Source: an uncultured Desulfobacter sp.
Lineage (GTDB): Bacteria > Desulfobacterota > Desulfobacteria > Desulfobacterales > Desulfobacteraceae
Length of the DNA: 64,000 nt
Reading direction: 5' to 3'
Assembly (NCBI RefSeq): GCF_963666145.1
Contig: NZ_OY762614.1
Span: 2,280,001-2,344,000, forward strand
Numbering within the stretch: position 1 is the first letter of the stretch; every line of letters begins with the position of its first letter. Of the stretch, positions 43,396 through 52,714 are shown in pieces. Made by a program: the position numbers and the translations under genes. A model generated the notes under the pieces. It was given only the letters and a program-made list of their open reading frames with translations, did no database searches and had not been told where the DNA came from.

Positions 43396-44813
43396 GCCGG
43401 GCGCCCTCCCCGGAACACGATATTGGTCAGGGCCACCGCCTTTTCTTCCATATCACCGATCACATGCGCCACCCGGCGGCATAAAAAGGTATACAAGAGC
43501 ATGATGGGAATCGCCACGGCCAGACCGAGCATGGTTGTCACCAGGGCGGTGGAAATGCCGCCGGACATCATCCGGGGATCGCCCGTCCCGTAAAGGGTGA
43601 TGACATGAAAGGTTGAGATCATGCCCGTCACCGTGCCGAGCAACCCCAGAAGCGGAGAGATGGCCCCCATGATATTCAGCATGGGCAAAAACCGCTCAAG
43701 CCTGGGCAGCTCTTTCAAGATAGACTCCTGGAGCACGCTCTCCAGAGTTTCCCGGTTCTCTTTTCTGGCGTTGAGACCTGCGCGAAGCACATTGTACACC
43801 GGCACTGTTTTCTTACCTACAATCTGCCGGCAGTCATCCCAGGCCCCCTGGGCCGCCAGATCGTTGACCCGGCCCATGACCTTGTCGGTGTTGGCGTGGA
43901 CCCGGCCCAGAAACATGGTGCGCTCAATGCCGATGGCAATGGCGAACACACCCAGGGCCAGGATGGGCCATACCAAAATACCGCCCTTTTCAATCTGGTC
44001 CTTCAGGGTCTGCTGGTGGGTGATCTGCTTTAGGGCCCCGCCCCGGGAAATATCAATATACACACCGTCTGTTTTACCGTTCATATAGCCGGACAGATTT
44101 TTTTGAATGCCCCTGGCAGGCAATGCAGACAGTGCATAAAGTTTTTTGGTATCCTGGGAGTATTCAAGAAAACCGGCCGCGCCGTCCTTCTCATAGGCCC
44201 AGGTAAACCCGCCCAGGCTCAACACCTTACCTTCAACCGTTTCCCCGTCATCTGCAATAAAGGGCATGGTCCGGATATCAATACCGCCGGTCAGGCGCAT
44301 CTCCTCTAAAAACAGATCCGCCAGGGCAGCCATATCATCCAGCCCGGGAAACCGGCTGGAATCCAGCACCGGAGACAACCGGTTTAAACGGTCAGGCTCC
44401 CGGGCCGTATAGGCCGATTCCGTCAGCAGGGAATTCAGATTGCCTGCCGCCACCCTGACAGCACCGGAAAGCTCATTGAGCCGGGTCTGGCGGACCGCTG
44501 TTTTTGCATCCAGCTCTGCATTTTGCCGGGTCAGCGCCTCCACCTGTTGAATTTTTTCATTCACCTCGGCTTCCAGGGCACCCACCCGGGTCTTTAAGCG
44601 GCTAAGCGCCTGGGACATCCGGCTTTTATCGGTTTGAATCTGAGATCGCACCATGCGATCTTTTTTCCGGGATTCTTCCAGCTGCTTTTGGGCTTCAACC
44701 GCAGCCTGGCGAAGGTCCCGGGCCTGGGCAGCCCCGGCAAGGATTGCCGGTACCAGAATGACAACCATCAATCTTAATGTTACATGCGAAAAAAATTTCA
44801 AAAGAATTTTCAT
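43392..44813 (-). CDS. Long ExbB-like protein (TtpC type)
   Basis: A 473-residue protein with a signal peptide (about 1-31), a periplasmic coiled coil (about 35-115), a globular middle and a C-terminal MotA/TolQ/ExbB domain (ILVWPILALGVFAIAIGIER; SPLLGLLGTVTGMISTFHV). This matches TtpC-type proteins that are required with ExbB-ExbD-TonB in vibrios for some receptors. It overlaps both neighbouring genes by 4 nt. Confidence 0.9.
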   Translation of the reverse strand: MKILLKFFSHVTLRLMVVILVPAILAGAAQARDLRQAAVEAQKQLEESRKKDRMVRSQIQTDKSRMSQALSRLKTRVGALEAEVNEKIQQVEALTRQNAELDAKTAVRQTRLNELSGAVRVAAGNLNSLLTESAYTAREPDRLNRLSPVLDSSRFPGLDDMAALADLFLEEMRLTGGIDIRTMPFIADDGETVEGKVLSLGGFTWAYEKDGAAGFLEYSQDTKKLYALSALPARGIQKNLSGYMNGKTDGVYIDISRGGALKQITHQQTLKDQIEKGGILVWPILALGVFAIAIGIERTMFLGRVHANTDKVMGRVNDLAAQGAWDDCRQIVGKKTVPVYNVLRAGLNARKENRETLESVLQESILKELPRLERFLPMLNIMGAISPLLGLLGTVTGMISTFHVITLYGTGDPRMMSGGISTALVTTMLGLAVAIPIMLLYTFLCRRVAHVIGDMEEKAVALTNIVFRGGRPA

Positions 44814-45592
44814 TGTGCGGCAATCCTTCCCAACGGGAGTTTGACAAGTTCAATACTTCTTTCCAGCCGTGCCATGGCCACGGCCCGGGAAATATCACGG
44901 TTAACGCTCTCGGACAGAATTTGCCAGCGCTTCTGCCCCGGATCAAATACGGCGCTTTTCTTCTGGTCAATGGTCTGGCACAGCAGACTGACCCGGCCCA
45001 CCCGGAGCACGTCCACAAGCACCGGCACCTGATCCAGATCCACGGTGGACTGGGTCACTTCCACTGTGGTGCCGTACTCCGCCTCTATCTGGAGGGCCTC
45101 AAAAATACGCCTGAACTTCTCGGCAGAAGATGTCTGGGCGTCCACCATCATCATTTTCAAGTCAGCCAAACGGCCCCGGCGCTCATCTTCCAGAAAGGGA
45201 AGATCTTCGGCAATGGCCAATTCCAGACGCTCAAGCACGGAGTCCAGAAATGTCTCCAACTCAGCTTCCACCCGGTCGGTCTCTTTTTCACGCCGGAGAT
45301 TTTCGTCCAGCCGGGTCTGCTCCAGTTTCAAGCGCAGATTCATTTTCTCCAGGCGCTTTTCCAGGTCCGACTCCCGGGTTTCCAGGCTCTGCAACTGATC
45401 CCCCATGGTCTTTGACTGCTCAGACCAAGTTTTTTTGATATCCTGGACATCTTTTTCCACCGTGATGACCTGCCCTATATCGTCCCGAATCGTTTTACTT
45501 AATGGTTTTTCTTCGGCGTGCACGTCTTTTTCTGGAAAAAAAGAGAGGCTGAACAGCACAAGTAAAACAATAACCCAATTGAAACTATACAA
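44810..45592 (-). CDS. DUF3450 periplasmic protein
   Basis: A 260-residue secreted protein with a signal peptide (about 1-26), a long coiled coil (about 35-120) and a C-terminal region (DQVPVLVDVLRVGRVSLLCQT, then RWQILSE) typical of DUF3450. DUF3450 proteins are regularly the first gene of TtpC-ExbB-ExbD-TonB operons; their mechanism is unknown. The gene heads the minus-strand operon, with a possible promoter at 45691-45719. Confidence 0.9.
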   Translation of the reverse strand: MYSFNWVIVLLVLFSLSFFPEKDVHAEEKPLSKTIRDDIGQVITVEKDVQDIKKTWSEQSKTMGDQLQSLETRESDLEKRLEKMNLRLKLEQTRLDENLRREKETDRVEAELETFLDSVLERLELAIAEDLPFLEDERRGRLADLKMMMVDAQTSSAEKFRRIFEALQIEAEYGTTVEVTQSTVDLDQVPVLVDVLRVGRVSLLCQTIDQKKSAVFDPGQKRWQILSESVNRDISRAVAMARLERSIELVKLPLGRIAAQ

Positions 45593-45690
45593 TTCCAGAT
45601 CTCCTTTGCAGTCCTTGATTCAAACATTAACTCATTGATTTTAAAAGGCTACCTTCCGACAAACGGCATCACATGCCTTTTGAGAAAACC

Positions 45691-45719
45691 TATATATACC
45701 AAAAAATATTAAGCCGCAA
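45691..45719 (-). promoter_or_regulatory. Possible promoter of the DUF3450-TonB operon
   Basis: On the minus strand TTGCGG (45714-45719) and TATATA (45691-45696) are spaced 17 nt, about 100 nt before the DUF3450 start. No clear Fur-type palindrome was seen in the 45593-45894 gap. Confidence 0.4.
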
Positions 45720-45789
45720 CTAAAAAATTAATTAATACCATCTTGTATTCAAGGTACATGATTCATAAAACAATTAAAACAAAACCAAC

Positions 45790-45816
45790 TTGACATAACA
45801 AATAGTTTGCTATACA
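45790..45816 (+). promoter_or_regulatory. Possible promoter of the hutW-ECF operon
   Basis: TTGACA (45790-45795) and TATACA (45811-45816) are spaced 15 nt, about 80 nt before hutW. The boxes are good but the spacing is short. Together with 45691-45719 this makes the gap a divergent promoter region. Confidence 0.35.
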
Positions 45817-45894
45817 TGACTTTTCGAACTACGAAAAACAATCCAAGATTGATGCACTTTAACAAAATTGCGGACAAGGAGTTTGATTTATACC

Positions 45895-47295
45895 ATGAAA
45901 CAGGAAATCAGCACCGTTCGACAAAATGCCAACGCCAAACTCAAACTGCTGGAGACCTTTGGCAGCACCTCGTTGGATCATCAATTTTTCGCTGAAATCT
46001 GCGACAATCCGCTCACCGGGGCATTTAAGAAGAAAACCGTGGTGCATGCGGGCCTTGGGGGCACACCTGTGCCACGGGAAAAAACAGCCGGGGTATGGCA
46101 CACCCTGTCAAAGAGACGGCGCAAGGCCAAAACAAGCGCATATATACACATTCCCTTTTGCAGCACCCACTGCCTGTATTGCGGTTTTTTTGCCAACCCG
46201 GCCCAAAAAGAGAAGATGCAGACCTATGCCAAAGCCCTGATTCGGGAACTTGAGGCCGACCGGAATCTGGACCTGGTGCAAAGCCACCCGGTGAATGCCG
46301 TCTATCTGGGTGGCGGTACGCCCACAGCCCTTGACGGTGATGATCTAAAACAGGTGCTTGAAACTGTACACCGGTGCCTGCCCCTGGCCAATGACTGCGA
46401 AATCACCGTGGAAGGCAGAATCTGCGATCTGACGGAGGAAAAAATCAACGCATGCATCCAGGGCGGGGCCAACCGGTTCTCCATCGGCGTCCAGACCTTT
46501 GATACCGGTATCCGCAAAAGCCTGGGCCGCCTGTCAGACAGGCAAACCGTGATGGATCGCCTTTTACGATTAAAAGAGACCAACCATGCCGCCATCATCA
46601 TTGACCTGATTTTCGGGCTGCCCGATCAAACCATGGAGATCTGGGAAGAGGACATTGAGAACTTTCTGGGTCTGGAACTGGACGGGGTGGATCTGTATCA
46701 GCTGATCCGCTTTCCCGGCGGAAGCTTAGATAAGGCAGCCAGATCAGGCCGGTTCAAAACACTGGCAGACCAGGCCCAGCGGGCGTTGATGTTTGAAGCG
46801 GGCGTGAACCGGATGGCCCGGGCCAGATACCGGCGGCTCTCCATCAGCCACTGGGGCAGAAAATTTCGGGAACGAAACCGATACAATCTGGCCATGAAGG
46901 AGAAGGCGGACTGCCTGGCCTATGGTTCCGGAGCAGGCGGCAGTGTGAACGGACATATGATCTTCCTGAACGGAAAACTTGACGATTACCTTGAAACAGC
47001 AGGCAGGGTCAAGCCTGTGACCCGCATCATGGTCCCCGAAGCCCATGACCGCCTTTCAGCAATAATTTCAGGCGATCTGGAACTGGGATATATGGATCTG
47101 CGGGGTACGGGCAAAAAGCTGGGACTGGACCTGGAGACCATGTTTGCCCCCCTGACGGCGCAGTGGGAACAGGCAGGACTTCTCACACGGGACCAGGGCT
47201 GGATTACCCTGACCCTGGCCGGAGAGTTCTGGCAAACCAACCTGGCCCAGGGCATGATTGACTATTACAAACAGACGCGCACGGATGTACCATGA
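45895..47295 (+). CDS. hutW: HutW/ChuW-like radical SAM heme-degrading enzyme
   Basis: A radical SAM protein of the coproporphyrinogen-oxidase-like (HemN) group. ChuW/HutW enzymes open the heme ring without oxygen, releasing iron and a linear tetrapyrrole. The 466 residues carry CSTHCLYC (Cys89, 93, 96), the GGGTPT motif and an IDLIFGLPDQTMEIW segment. The N-terminal extension (1-80) with THEPLTGAF-like text (NPLTGAFKKK, 38-47) is typical of HutW. I chose ATG 45895, with AAGGAG 13 nt upstream. The next gene overlaps by 4 nt. The link with a TonB system supports HutW over HemN/HemW. Confidence 0.82.
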   Translation: MKQEISTVRQNANAKLKLLETFGSTSLDHQFFAEICDNPLTGAFKKKTVVHAGLGGTPVPREKTAGVWHTLSKRRRKAKTSAYIHIPFCSTHCLYCGFFANPAQKEKMQTYAKALIRELEADRNLDLVQSHPVNAVYLGGGTPTALDGDDLKQVLETVHRCLPLANDCEITVEGRICDLTEEKINACIQGGANRFSIGVQTFDTGIRKSLGRLSDRQTVMDRLLRLKETNHAAIIIDLIFGLPDQTMEIWEEDIENFLGLELDGVDLYQLIRFPGGSLDKAARSGRFKTLADQAQRALMFEAGVNRMARARYRRLSISHWGRKFRERNRYNLAMKEKADCLAYGSGAGGSVNGHMIFLNGKLDDYLETAGRVKPVTRIMVPEAHDRLSAIISGDLELGYMDLRGTGKKLGLDLETMFAPLTAQWEQAGLLTRDQGWITLTLAGEFWQTNLAQGMIDYYKQTRTDVP

Positions 47296-47837
47296 AACTG
47301 TTTTCAGCACACTACTGGGCCCCGTCCGAGCTTATCCTCATCGGGACCTTCACAGGACTGATCAAAATCTCCACCATGCTCATCGCCCTGGCCGGCGGCG
47401 GCATGAACCCGGTGACCCTTGTGCTTAAAAACACCGTGGCCACATCCCTGCTCATCATCCTGGTCTACAAAATCAGAAAATTCGGTGTACTCACGCTTTT
47501 TTCCGTGATCAGCACCCTGGTCTCCCTGCTGCTGATGGGAGGCAACCCCATGAGTATTGCAGGGGTCATTATCGCAGGATTTGTGTGCGATCTGTTCATC
47601 GCGCCGTGGAACGGATTCAACAGCCCCATACGCTTGATGGTTGGCATCGGGCTTTTTGATTTCATCTCCCGGGCCGTCTCCCTTGGCTATTCCTATTTTC
47701 TGTACCAGGAACAGATGGGCATGTTTATGATGGGGGTGATCGTGGTGGCCCTGGGCTACCTTGGGTGTCTTATGGGACTGGGTACGGGTATTATTTTTGT
47801 CAAGGAGCTGCGTCATGCAGGCATCATCCGTGAGTAA
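47292..47837 (+). CDS. ECF transporter substrate-binding (S) component
   Basis: A 181-residue protein with about six hydrophobic helices and no periplasmic domain, as in ECF S components. The sequence does not match a vitamin-specific S family I know. Its place between hutW and the T component implies it binds heme, a heme product or another tetrapyrrole or metal chelate; this is inference. It overlaps hutW by 4 nt and the T gene by 23 nt. Confidence 0.75.
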   Translation: MKLFSAHYWAPSELILIGTFTGLIKISTMLIALAGGGMNPVTLVLKNTVATSLLIILVYKIRKFGVLTLFSVISTLVSLLLMGGNPMSIAGVIIAGFVCDLFIAPWNGFNSPIRLMVGIGLFDFISRAVSLGYSYFLYQEQMGMFMMGVIVVALGYLGCLMGLGTGIIFVKELRHAGIIRE

Positions 47838-48564
47838 TGCTGCAATCTCTCAGCCCCCGATCGGTATCGATGTCCGGACCCGGATGCTGATCTGCCTGGT
47901 CTGTGCAACGGGCGTCATATTTATCCAGTCCACTGTGGCCCTTGGTGTGCTGGCCCTGGTCAGCCTCGTCTATGTCCTGGCCCATGGGCGGGTCAAGGTT
48001 CTGGTCATGGCATGGTGCGGCGTGGGTGTCATGTTCGCCGTGGCCATGGTCTGTATCCGCATCATGCTTATATTCTGGCCGGAAATCGGAAGGGCGGGGC
48101 CTGGTGCATTTTTCAATCCATTTCTGCGGGTCCTGGTTCTGGTAAACACAATTCTTGCCCTGGCAGTATCCAGCCGTGTCCAGGATATTATGAACAGCCT
48201 TAAAACCCTGGGCCTGCCCTTTGTCATCTATCTGCCGGCATCGGTGATGATCCGGTTTATTCCCGAATTTATAAACGATGTAAAGCTTATCCGGGAAAGT
48301 ATGCGGATCAAGGGATTTAATCCGGGGATTCAATTTGTCACCCTGCACCCGTTCCTGGTTGTCCGGCTGCTTGTGGTGCCCTTGACCATCCGGGCCCTGC
48401 GCTCGGCCGATACCCTGGCCGTTGCCGCAGAGCTTAAGGGCATGGATGCAAACACATCCATGACCCAAACACCGACGCCCGGCCCCGGGGCCTGGGACAT
48501 CATTGCAACGGCCTGTGTGCTGGTGCTCACATTCGGCAGCATTGCTGCGGAGAGACTGTTGTGA
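47815..48564 (+). CDS. ECF transporter T component (EcfT/CbiQ-like)
   Basis: The integral membrane coupling subunit of an energy-coupling-factor importer. The 249 residues have four to five helices and two coupling-helix motifs, SMRIKGFNPG and TIRALRSADTLAVAAELKGMD, equivalent to the family's A-R-G motifs. I chose ATG 47815 with AAGGAG 8 nt upstream; the longer frame from 47761 lies deep in the S gene. The end overlaps the ATPase gene by 4 nt. Confidence 0.87.
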   Translation: MQASSVSNAAISQPPIGIDVRTRMLICLVCATGVIFIQSTVALGVLALVSLVYVLAHGRVKVLVMAWCGVGVMFAVAMVCIRIMLIFWPEIGRAGPGAFFNPFLRVLVLVNTILALAVSSRVQDIMNSLKTLGLPFVIYLPASVMIRFIPEFINDVKLIRESMRIKGFNPGIQFVTLHPFLVVRLLVVPLTIRALRSADTLAVAAELKGMDANTSMTQTPTPGPGAWDIIATACVLVLTFGSIAAERLL

Positions 48565-49988
48565 TTGAATTTAACCATGTCACTTACACCTACCCCTTCC
48601 AGGAGCGCCCTGCGGTAGAGGATATCTCATTTTCCGTTTCCAGGGCCCAAACCGTTGTCTGTACCGGGGCCAGCGGATCAGGCAAATCCACACTGATACG
48701 GATGATCAACGGACTGATTCCCCATTTTCACAAAGGCACCCTGTCCGGCCGGGTACGGGTGGCGGGACAAAAGACAACACACACTTCGGTTAAACGGTTG
48801 TCATCCCATGTGGGCACCATGTTCCAGAACCCCGAAAGCCAGTTCTTTGCCATCAGGGTCCGGGATGAACTCAAATTCGCCCTGGAATGCCGGGGCCGAT
48901 CAGTTGAAGAGATCGAAACGATCACCCACCGGGAAGCAGACAGGTTTGGCATCACCCACCTAATGGACAACATGATTTTTGATCTCTCCCAGGGGGAAAA
49001 ACAAAAAATTGCCCTGGCCGGCATCATGTGCGTTGCCCCGGATATCATTATCCTGGATGAACCGTCTGCCAATCTTGATCCCAAGGCCACCCGGGAGCTG
49101 GCAGACCATCTCATGGACCTGAAACGCCGGGGCGTCACCCTATTCATTGTGGATCACAGGCTTTACTGGCTCAAAGATCTTGCGGACAAGGTCTTTGTTC
49201 TGGATCATGGCCGCCTGGCCTGCCAGGGGAGATTTGATCTGTTGCAGGACAGTCACCTGCGCCGAAAACTGGGCCTGCGACACCCGGATGTGGTTGCCCC
49301 CAATCTTCCTGCAGTTGGGCTGCAACCCTCCGATCACGGGATCAATACATCCGATGGTGTAGAAGTGGAGAACCTGACTTTTGGCTATAAAAAAAAGCCC
49401 CTGCTTTTCCAGGATGTTTCATTTGGGCTGCCCATGGGGCAGGTCATTGCCGTAACAGGCGCCAACGGTTCGGGGAAAACTACCCTGGCCAGACTTTTAA
49501 CCGGCCTTTTACCGTTTAAAACCGGAACCGTCCGACTCAACGGTACACCGCTTCGTCCTAAAGATCTGCTGACCCGGGGCAGCATTGTATTACAGAACAC
49601 CGACCACCAGCTTCACATGAACACCGTGGACCAGGAACTTGCCGTTGCCGCCCGGAAAAACCCCAACCGGAACGATGCGGTGGCCGATGCCGCAAGGCGT
49701 TTCGGCCTGGAATCCGTTGGTCTTCGCCATCCCCAGTCCCTGTCCGGCGGCCAGAAACAGCGGCTGGTCATCGCCGCCGCCCTGGTGAAATCCCCGGATA
49801 TCCTGATCCTGGATGAACCCACCAGCGGCCTGGACGGCACCAACATGAACATGATTGCACAGGTGATGACCGACATGGCCCAAAAAGGGACCCTGGTTCT
49901 GGTGATCACCCATGACCTTGAACTCATGGACCTGGCCTGCGACTGTGCCCTGTCCATGCCATTGTCGAACGAGGAGATAAAATTATGA
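48561..49988 (+). CDS. ECF transporter double ATPase (EcfA1A2 fusion)
   Basis: A 475-residue protein holding two ABC ATPase domains in one chain. Domain 1 has GASGSGKS (about 35-42), LSQGEKQ and LDEPSANLD. Domain 2 has GANGSGKT (about 298-305), LSGGQKQ and LDEPTSGLD. Both have catalytic glutamates, so both sites should work. It starts with GTG 48561, overlapping the T gene, and ends overlapping the flavodoxin gene. Confidence 0.9.
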   Translation: MIEFNHVTYTYPFQERPAVEDISFSVSRAQTVVCTGASGSGKSTLIRMINGLIPHFHKGTLSGRVRVAGQKTTHTSVKRLSSHVGTMFQNPESQFFAIRVRDELKFALECRGRSVEEIETITHREADRFGITHLMDNMIFDLSQGEKQKIALAGIMCVAPDIIILDEPSANLDPKATRELADHLMDLKRRGVTLFIVDHRLYWLKDLADKVFVLDHGRLACQGRFDLLQDSHLRRKLGLRHPDVVAPNLPAVGLQPSDHGINTSDGVEVENLTFGYKKKPLLFQDVSFGLPMGQVIAVTGANGSGKTTLARLLTGLLPFKTGTVRLNGTPLRPKDLLTRGSIVLQNTDHQLHMNTVDQELAVAARKNPNRNDAVADAARRFGLESVGLRHPQSLSGGQKQRLVIAAALVKSPDILILDEPTSGLDGTNMNMIAQVMTDMAQKGTLVLVITHDLELMDLACDCALSMPLSNEEIKL

Positions 49989-50509
49989 AGTCCCTGGTTG
50001 TATATTCCAGCAGAACCGGCAACACCCAAAAGGTGGCCCGGGCCATATACGAGGCCCTGCCTGAACCCAAAGAGATCTTTTCCGCCAAAGAGGCGCCGGA
50101 CCCGTCGGCCTATGATTTTCTGGCCCTGGGGTTCTGGGTGGACAAGGGAACGGTCAATGCCGGTGCCGCCAGATACATGGAAACCGTAAAAGGTAAACAG
50201 ATCGGATTGTTCGGCACCCTGGGGGCCTATCCCGACTCCGAGCATGCCAAACAATGCCTGGAAAAAGCAAAGATCCTTGTCCAGGGCAATGACATCCTGG
50301 GGGAATTTCTATGCCAGGGCAAAGTGGACCCGGACCTGGTTAAAATGATGGAAACAAAGATGAAGGAGGATCCCCACCACAGCATGACCCCGGAACGCAG
50401 GGCCAGACTTGAAGAGGCCGCCAAACACCCGGATGAAAAAGACCTGGCGGATGCCCGGGCACTGTTTGCAGGACTTGCACAAATCGCTGCAGAAAAGGAG
50501 TCTGCCTGA
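49985..50509 (+). CDS. Flavodoxin-like protein
   Basis: A 174-residue FMN-binding fold with the phosphate loop SSRTGNTQKVA (8-18) and GTLGAYPDSEHA. A helical C-terminal extension holds HHSMTPERRARLEEAAKHP. It may pass electrons to HutW, since ChuW-type enzymes use reduced flavodoxin or a similar donor, or take part in reduction of the linear tetrapyrrole as flavodoxin-like BilS proteins do. Overlap of 4 nt with the ATPase gene supports a shared role. Confidence 0.85.
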   Translation: MKSLVVYSSRTGNTQKVARAIYEALPEPKEIFSAKEAPDPSAYDFLALGFWVDKGTVNAGAARYMETVKGKQIGLFGTLGAYPDSEHAKQCLEKAKILVQGNDILGEFLCQGKVDPDLVKMMETKMKEDPHHSMTPERRARLEEAAKHPDEKDLADARALFAGLAQIAAEKESA

Positions 50510-50540
50510 CCTATCCCCCAAAAGAGAAAATGAGTGGAAA

Positions 50541-50572
50541 GGCAGGCCGATACCCTGGCCGGAAGACCTGCC
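50541..50572 (+). promoter_or_regulatory. Leader stem-loop, possible cobalamin-riboswitch remnant
   Basis: GGCAGG (50541-50546) pairs with CCTGCC (50567-50572), enclosing GATACCCTGGCC and GGAAGA. The pieces GATACC, CTGGCC and GGAAGACCTGCC resemble the 3' half of cobalamin riboswitches, but the conserved 5' core is not visible. It may be only an attenuator hairpin before the receptor gene. Confidence 0.25.
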
Positions 50573-50691
50573 GTTCCGTGGTTTAATCCTGTTGGAAAAC
50601 AGACAACCGATTTCTGGGTACCAAATCCGTGGCAGGGCGTCAAGCGCCTGTTAAAAGATAGTTGCGTGCGCAGAAAAAGAAAGGAAAAAGA

Positions 50692-52623
50692 ATGAAGAAC
50701 TGGAAAAGATTTTTTATGGTGGCTGCGGTGGCCGCCATGGCAGGAACAGGTCCGGTAAATTATGCGCACGCGGCAGACATGTCCGGTGAAACAGTCCAGA
50801 CCAAAGAAGAAACTCAAGCCCGGGAAACCCCAATAATGGTCACGGCCAAATCCAACCAGGCCGATCATGACATACCGATCTCCACAACCATCATCACCGC
50901 AGAAGAGATCGCCGCAGCCAATGCCTCCTCTATAGAAGAGGTGCTCATTCAACAAGCCGGAATCAATCTGGGCGTCAACAGCGCATCCGTATATGGTCGA
51001 AAGAACATCAGCATCCGCGGCTCAGCCACCGGCCATGTTTTAATCCTGGTGGACGGCAAAAAAGTCTCCGGTTCCGATGCCCAGATCGGGCATTCGGATT
51101 TCGAATACAACTGGGTGCCCATGAGCGCCATTGAACGTATTGAGGTGATTAAAGGCCCTGCAAGTTCAATATACGGCTCCCAGGGCATCGGCGGTGTTAT
51201 CAACATTATCACCAAGAAAATTCATGAAAAATTTTCCGGGAACGTTGATGTCAGCTACGGCGACAGCAGTGACGACGGCGGCGATGAATTTAAGCTTGGC
51301 CTGAATGCGGGCGGGCAAATTGCAGACCGTTTTTCATTGTTTATGAGTGCGGAACGTATCGACCGTAATCCCTCAAGGGACGAAGACGACAACACCGAAA
51401 CCAAGATCGAGGGCAAGGAGATCAACAATGGTTTGGCAAGAATCCGGTTTGACATTGACGACACCCAGTACATTGAAGCGTCCTATGGCCAGGGCAACGA
51501 AGACCGGACCGAAGTGGATGATATCCTATACTTTGACATCGACCGGAGAAATTACTCGGTGGGCTATAACAAGCAATTTGATTCGGTAACCCTTGATGTT
51601 GACGTCTATGTGACCGATTCCGATACCCATTATAACACCACCAGTTCTACGGGCGGATACGCCCACGGCATGACCGATTCGGCGGTCCGGGGGGAAGTGG
51701 ATATTGCCGCCTTTAAAAACCACTATATTGTCACAGGCGCTGAGTTCAAAAACCAGGATTATGAAAAAGAATACGACAAGGCGGCAAGCTCGGATAAAAA
51801 TTTTGCCAATGATATGGACAACACCTCGGTCTTTATCCAGGACGAGATCAATATCACAGAGGCGTTGATCCTCACCTTGGGCACCCGGTACGATTACCAC
51901 GAAAAATTCAACGGGGAGTGGTCGCCCAAAATCGGGGCGCTTTACAAACTTGGGGAACACCATCGTATCAGGGCCAACTACGGCGAAGGATTTATGGCGC
52001 CCACAGTGACCCAGAACTCATCCTCCTATGAAGCCACGGCCATGAGAATTACCATACACGGGAACGATGATCTTCAACCCGAATCGTCAAAATCCTATGA
52101 ACTCGGCTATGAATTTTTCACGGACACTACGGCATTCAAAGTATCCGTTTACAAAACCGATGTGGAGAACCTGATTGACACACAATACCTGCCCGGATCT
52201 TCCGATGAAAAAATGTATGTCAATGTGGACAGTGCAACCCTTCAGGGCTTTGAATGCGAACTGTCCCAGGACATCACACAAAATTACAATATCCGCATCG
52301 GATACCAGTATCTGGACACCGAAGATGAATCAACGGGGAAAGAACTGGAGAACCGGCCCAGGCACACGGTTAATGTCCGGCTCAACGCCACCCTGCCCTG
52401 GGATATCCACGCCACGCTAAGTGCCGACTATACGGGTAAACAGATCGATGACGATGAAAAGTGCGATGATTTTATCGTATTCAACGCCCAGGTGTCCAAG
52501 ACATTCTATGAACGAATCACTCTGCGTTTAGGCATTGATAATATCGGTGACGAAGATCTGAACGACAAGCCCTATGACATTGAGGGCAGAATGTTTTATG
52601 CCGGCGTGAATTTTAAATTCTAA
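50692..52623 (+). CDS. TonB-dependent outer-membrane receptor
   Basis: A 643-residue active-uptake receptor: signal peptide (about 1-29, ending AHAAD), TonB box ETPIMVTA (about 46-53), plug domain (about 60-165, with GHVLILVDGKKVSG and ERIEVIKGPASSIYGSQGIGGVINI) and a 22-strand-type barrel ending in Phe. I chose ATG 50692 with AAAGGAA upstream. Context suggests heme or a related tetrapyrrole; general fold similarity to BtuB-, colicin- and heme-type receptors does not settle it. A two-way terminator follows. Confidence 0.92.
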   Translation: MKNWKRFFMVAAVAAMAGTGPVNYAHAADMSGETVQTKEETQARETPIMVTAKSNQADHDIPISTTIITAEEIAAANASSIEEVLIQQAGINLGVNSASVYGRKNISIRGSATGHVLILVDGKKVSGSDAQIGHSDFEYNWVPMSAIERIEVIKGPASSIYGSQGIGGVINIITKKIHEKFSGNVDVSYGDSSDDGGDEFKLGLNAGGQIADRFSLFMSAERIDRNPSRDEDDNTETKIEGKEINNGLARIRFDIDDTQYIEASYGQGNEDRTEVDDILYFDIDRRNYSVGYNKQFDSVTLDVDVYVTDSDTHYNTTSSTGGYAHGMTDSAVRGEVDIAAFKNHYIVTGAEFKNQDYEKEYDKAASSDKNFANDMDNTSVFIQDEINITEALILTLGTRYDYHEKFNGEWSPKIGALYKLGEHHRIRANYGEGFMAPTVTQNSSSYEATAMRITIHGNDDLQPESSKSYELGYEFFTDTTAFKVSVYKTDVENLIDTQYLPGSSDEKMYVNVDSATLQGFECELSQDITQNYNIRIGYQYLDTEDESTGKELENRPRHTVNVRLNATLPWDIHATLSADYTGKQIDDDEKCDDFIVFNAQVSKTFYERITLRLGIDNIGDEDLNDKPYDIEGRMFYAGVNFKF

Positions 52624-52656
52624 AATTTTTCAACGACAGCTCAGAGGCATAAAATC

Positions 52657-52694
52657 AAAAGCCCGGTAGAAAAAACCTTTTCAACCGGGCTTTT
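52657..52694. terminator. Bidirectional terminator
   Basis: AAAAGCCCGGT (52657-52667) pairs with ACCGGGCTTTT (52684-52694). With A-run and T-run on the two sides it can end both the receptor transcript and the opposing solute-binding-protein transcript. Confidence 0.85.
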
Positions 52695-52714
52695 GTCGGG
52701 TTAATAGAAGAATA

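Noticed and set aside
42448..43593. 381-codon plus-strand frame
   Set aside because: Antisense to exbD, exbB and the long exbB, whose motifs are unmistakable; no ribosome site.
47761..47814. Longer N-terminus for the ECF T component
   Set aside because: It would overlap the S gene by 77 nt, while ATG 47815 has a good AAGGAG site.
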